Source: Sipunculus nudus
Taxonomy: Eukaryota; Annelida; Sipuncula; Golfingiida; Sipunculidae
Assembly (NCBI GenBank): GCA_026874595.1
Contig: CM049316.1
Coordinates: 1-64,000, forward strand
DNA length: 64,000 nt
Direction of reading: 5' to 3'
A program made the translations under genes and the position numbers. Below, one piece after another: positions 61,424-64,000 of the stretch (position 1 is the stretch's first letter; each line of letters starts with the position of its first letter). The notes under the pieces are model-generated. The model had not been told where the DNA came from, did not search any database, and saw only the letters and a list, made by a program, of their open reading frames with translations.

Positions 61424-61744
61424 TTAATGGTCTTCATTTATCTCCTCATCATCGTCAGCATCGTCATCATCCATCTGCTCTTCTTCGTACTTTTCAACCT
61501 CAGTTTTCTCAAGGAACAACCGAGGATAAGTGTACATCGTACCCGACAAGTCTCTCGGCGGGTAGTGCCTGATCATTGTGTTAAGTAATGATACAAGATC
61601 CCAGGCCTTGATCGATAGCGCATTCAAAATGTCGGTTTGTATGGTCTCCTGTACCCCGTCGGTGTCGAAGATATACCGCGTTACCAAAGGTCCATAAAAC
61701 GTTATCGTACCGTCCGGGTCCATCGAAAGTTGAAGGTCGTGCAC
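61424..61744 (-). pseudogene. P4 C-terminal fragment, frame-shifted from the main P4 ORF
   Basis: 106 codons continuing the second module in another frame: MDPDGTITFYGPL, an IQTDILNALSIKAWDLVSLL segment, YPPRDLSG and the same acidic tail as P3. Alignment with P3 shows a 1-base deletion in P4 near 61757, inside the segment just before this fragment. Confidence 0.8.
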
Positions 61745-63000
61745 TTGATTATACCTTTTCGATTATAGCGGAACAGTGCGTTTATGCGGCAGTTTTCCTT
61801 TTGAGCGGCCAGGAGCAAAACGTCTAAATCACCGGTCAGATTATTATCCTCCAGCATGGCGAGTATTCCTGGTATTTGAACATCTTTGTTCTGTCCTATC
61901 AACCCTACCCTGCCCTTGAAACGCCTGTACGGTTCCCAGAGAAAATGTATCCAATCAGATTCGCGAGTGGAAGACGGTAGGAAGTTGAAGAATTCCTCAC
62001 ATGTGAACAGATACTCCAACTCACTCTGGTCGCATATAGGGCAGTATTCCCGTACGTCATCAAACACACTTTCGTAATCCGGGTTGCACCTCGCGCACTG
62101 TATCACTACCATCTTCTCGCGGTCGTAAAGTATGTCATATCCTCGTACATGACCTCGAAAGAACCTGCCGTCAAAAGGTACGACACCGTCTGATGGTCCG
62201 GCCACACTGTCAACACCCGCTTCAGTAGTATCACCCGTGTTCGCGTGGGCATGCTGCCCTGGATATCCCGGCACTGCGTCTACAATGTTGTCATAAGACA
62301 CCGCCGGAGGATTCCAGCCGTAAATGGTTACATCCTGGTAATCGGTGATCACGTGCTCCAACAGTTGGAACAGTACTTCTGTCGTCAGCGATATCGTCTC
62401 ATCCCTGTGGGCCGCCACCTGCATTGTGAAACGCGCGTCATCCTTGTAAATGCGGTCGTAGAATGACACAGTGCCATACGGGTCCATCTGGATATGCAAA
62501 GATTTACATATACCGGAGACATTAGGGTATATCCAACCGGTCAAGCTGCGGTTAGCCTTTTGAGCATCAGACAGCATCCTGTCGAGATGTCCGACCAGGG
62601 CCCGCAACACGGAACCGAAGCCTTCCACGTGGATTGTCTTGTCTCTATGTCGAAACAACACTGTATCTCCATGACGTAAGAACGGCCGCCACCTAAACGT
62701 TATCCCTTGCCCCAAATCGTAGGTTTTCTCGGTTGTGAGCAGTGCCCTCAGTTCTGTCTCTTGACACGTGGGGCAGTATAACCTGCCCCGTCTGTTGTGA
62801 TGGTACAGGTAATCGTCTGCACACATTGAGCATTTGTCTACAACTATGTGTTCTTCTCGCCACGTTACCCCCCTCCGTCGTAACCTGTTACTAAAGAAAT
62901 TCCCGTCGGAAGGCGCGTAACCGTAACTGTTACCCGGTGGACCAGTGAAAAGACCGACTACATCCCGGCGATGGCGTGAGTGTGCACAGCGGTCCCCCAT
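61702..63000 (-). CDS. P4: two-module zinc-ribbon-like protein, frameshifted near its end
   Basis: 432 codons from the chosen start MGDRCAHSRHRRDV (an in-frame Met at 63033 gives 443 codons). Module 1 has CSMC...CPTCQETEL, FRWRP and MDPYGTVSFY; module 2 has CARC...CPICDQSELEYLF, FLWEP in place of RWKP, and GDLDVLLLAAQKEN. The frame then breaks just before MDPDGT and runs out in unrelated residues. Divergence from P2/P3 is clear but moderate, and most substitutions keep the motifs, so the gene was under constraint before, or despite, the break. Unlike P1-P3, no TATATAAA precedes the ATG; the equivalent place reads TTGTTAATTGCC. Either P4 is a decaying copy or the missing base is a consensus error. 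Confidence 0.75.
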   Translation of the reverse strand: MGDRCAHSRHRRDVVGLFTGPPGNSYGYAPSDGNFFSNRLRRRGVTWREEHIVVDKCSMCADDYLYHHNRRGRLYCPTCQETELRALLTTEKTYDLGQGITFRWRPFLRHGDTVLFRHRDKTIHVEGFGSVLRALVGHLDRMLSDAQKANRSLTGWIYPNVSGICKSLHIQMDPYGTVSFYDRIYKDDARFTMQVAAHRDETISLTTEVLFQLLEHVITDYQDVTIYGWNPPAVSYDNIVDAVPGYPGQHAHANTGDTTEAGVDSVAGPSDGVVPFDGRFFRGHVRGYDILYDREKMVVIQCARCNPDYESVFDDVREYCPICDQSELEYLFTCEEFFNFLPSSTRESDWIHFLWEPYRRFKGRVGLIGQNKDVQIPGILAMLEDNNLTGDLDVLLLAAQKENCRINALFRYNRKGIIKCTTFNFRWTRTVR

Positions 63001-63033
63001 CGTGTACGCTGGACGCTGCTTGGCAATTAACAA

Positions 63034-63244
63034 TCGTTGTCGATCACGCAGAGCCTGACACCAGACCGTGGATACTTGTTAACCCAAATAATGTTACATA
63101 TATGAGTCACGGCAGGGCTTGAATGACATGTGTGAGTCACGTGTGCCCACATAGTTCATAAGAAATACGATGACGCATTCCTTGTTTTTTTGTTTCGTGT
63201 CCCTTTATTACATAAGTGTCATAATGTCCGGGTCTGATGTGAAA
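63034..63244. other. Upstream region of P4
   Basis: No gene. TGAGTCACGTG recurs at 63133-63143, as upstream of P2 and P3, plus a second TGAGTCAC near 63103, so part of the regulatory region is conserved although the TATA box is not. Confidence 0.5.
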
Positions 63245-63355
63245 GTCCCCGTGGCGTAACGGGCTAATTCAAACTTTCCTACCTGGACCAATAGTTTGTA
63301 CTTGCAGTTCCGGCAAGGTTAAGTTCGGATCCGGGTTCGAATCCCGGCGGTGACA
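63245..63355 (+). tRNA. tRNA-like gene with about 37-nt insertion (intron-bearing or degenerate)
   Basis: GTCCCCG (63245-63251) pairs with CGGTGAC (63348-63354) with one C-T mismatch. The A box TGGCGTAACGG (63252-63262) and a B box in GGGTTCGAATCCC fit consensus. The T arm is perfect (CCGGG/CCCGG around TTCGAAT). AACTT (63272-63276) can pair with AAGTT (63321-63325) as anticodon stem, leaving a normal 5-base variable loop, but 44 nt lie between the two strands instead of 7, so an intron of about 37 nt is implied. The insertion contains its own hairpin (CTTGC-AGTTCCG-GCAAG). The expected T33 and purine 37 cannot be placed cleanly and the D stem is weak, so the anticodon is not assignable and it may be a pseudogene. 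Confidence 0.5.
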
Positions 63356-63511
63356 TTCACTTTTGTCTAATATATATTTCATATACGTTTGTGTCGGTTG
63401 AAATTAATGTTTATGAGGTAAATATACAAAACATCCCTCACGTATCTGCAAGATCAACAACAGATATTTCGTGGTGTTACGATTATGTATATAATATATA
63501 ATAATATGTAA

Positions 63512-63543
<32 letters not shown>

Positions 63544-63569
63544 CTCATTGTGTTCAGATGACAACAGAT
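63356..63569. other. AT-rich spacer with TA tract
   Basis: No gene. A TA repeat occupies about 63511-63539. Confidence 0.6.
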
Positions 63570-64000
63570 AAGGCGACCCGGGACGAACCCGAGTTCACAT
63601 GACTCATCAATACGTGTTATCCAACCGTCACTTCCTGTCGTCTGACCCCATGTGACCCGGCACTTCCGTTCACGACCCTTCACACTTCCTCACTTCCGGT
63701 CCAACACCACCCTACGTACCCGCACCGGAAGTCCCATTTACTCAATGGTTAAGCGTGACCCCAAAGTGTGACCCCGATCACGACTGCCGGGTGTAAAGCA
63801 GACTTCCGGTACATGAGCTGTTAGTTCATTGGTCAGATCAGGTCACGTGGTGTGCATTCAGTCCGCCCATTGGTCAGGTCTCATTCACAACAATCAAACA
63901 CGCACTGTCCACGTGGTCTATTGCATCATCCCCGACCCATTCGTCCACACATTTCAAACCTGTTTTTAAACCTTTTTCTCTCACGTTTTCTTCCGGATTG
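63570..64000. promoter_or_regulatory. TATA-less promoter-like region (ETS, CCAAT, E-box motifs)
   Basis: A dense cluster of metazoan core-promoter motifs. ETS/GABP-type CACTTCCGG at 63691-63699, CCGGAAGT at 63725-63732, ACTTCCGG at 63802-63809 and TTCCGG near 63991. Inverted CCAAT (ATTGGTCAG) at 63828-63836 and 63869-63877. CACGTG at 63844-63849 and 63910-63915. TGACCCC repeats at about 63643, 63756 and 63769. Together this resembles a housekeeping or bidirectional promoter serving a gene beyond the window. Confidence 0.45.

Noticed and set aside
53339-64000. Assignment of the block to a named virus family such as the molluscan herpesviruses
   Set aside because: No hallmark gene (polymerase, capsid, terminase) is present in the window, so a family name would be a guess.

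Overview
The window looks like repeat-rich DNA from a marine invertebrate, most likely a lophotrochozoan such as a mollusc. The evidence is one single-exon neuropeptide GPCR of the allatostatin-A/galanin type, eukaryotic tRNA genes with Pol III boxes, an LTR-type miniature retroelement, AATAAA signals, and no prokaryotic gene organisation. Species cannot be named from the sequence. Two 500-base N runs (23777-24276 and 52839-53338) are scaffold gaps, so the three sequenced blocks are joined only by scaffolding.

Left block (1-23776). Tandem arrays are separated by AT-rich single-copy DNA: a 57-bp minisatellite (1-6919), a 63-bp minisatellite (7093-11574), a T-rich 44-bp repeat (13605-14475), a 37-bp repeat (19911-20275) and a 26-bp repeat (20352-23776). 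Between them lie a complete 438-bp terminal-repeat retrotransposon in miniature (16001-16438), with a target duplication, primer-binding site, polypurine tract and tRNA-like A/B boxes in its LTRs, and one convincing gene, a GPCR at 17651-18766.

Middle block (24277-52838). This is a 28.5-kb satellite of 129-bp monomers, about 221 copies, with higher-order structure. Because 129 and 57 are multiples of three, both arrays contain enormous stop-free frames. I read these as non-coding.

Right block (53339-64000). The character changes completely: compact, intronless genes mostly on the minus strand, several with a TATA box about 30 bp before the ATG. They are a small 61-aa ORF, a 322-aa protein with an FG-rich tail, and four tandem paralogues (P1-P4) of a protein I do not recognise. 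Each paralogue descends from a two-module architecture in which a CxxC...CPxC zinc-ribbon-like motif is followed by a WRP/WKP segment and an MDPxGTVxFY motif. P2 and P3 are intact and nearly identical; P1 and P4 are broken by frameshifts. A normal tRNA-Asn(GTT) and an odd intron-bearing tRNA-like gene flank the family. The layout is compatible with an endogenous or free large DNA virus, or with a host tandem gene family; the sequence alone does not decide. The last 430 bp look like a TATA-less animal promoter (ETS, CCAAT and E-box motifs) for a gene beyond the window.

The best candidates for undescribed biology are the P1-P4 protein family and its shared promoter, and the miniature LTR element carrying a tRNA-like Pol III promoter.
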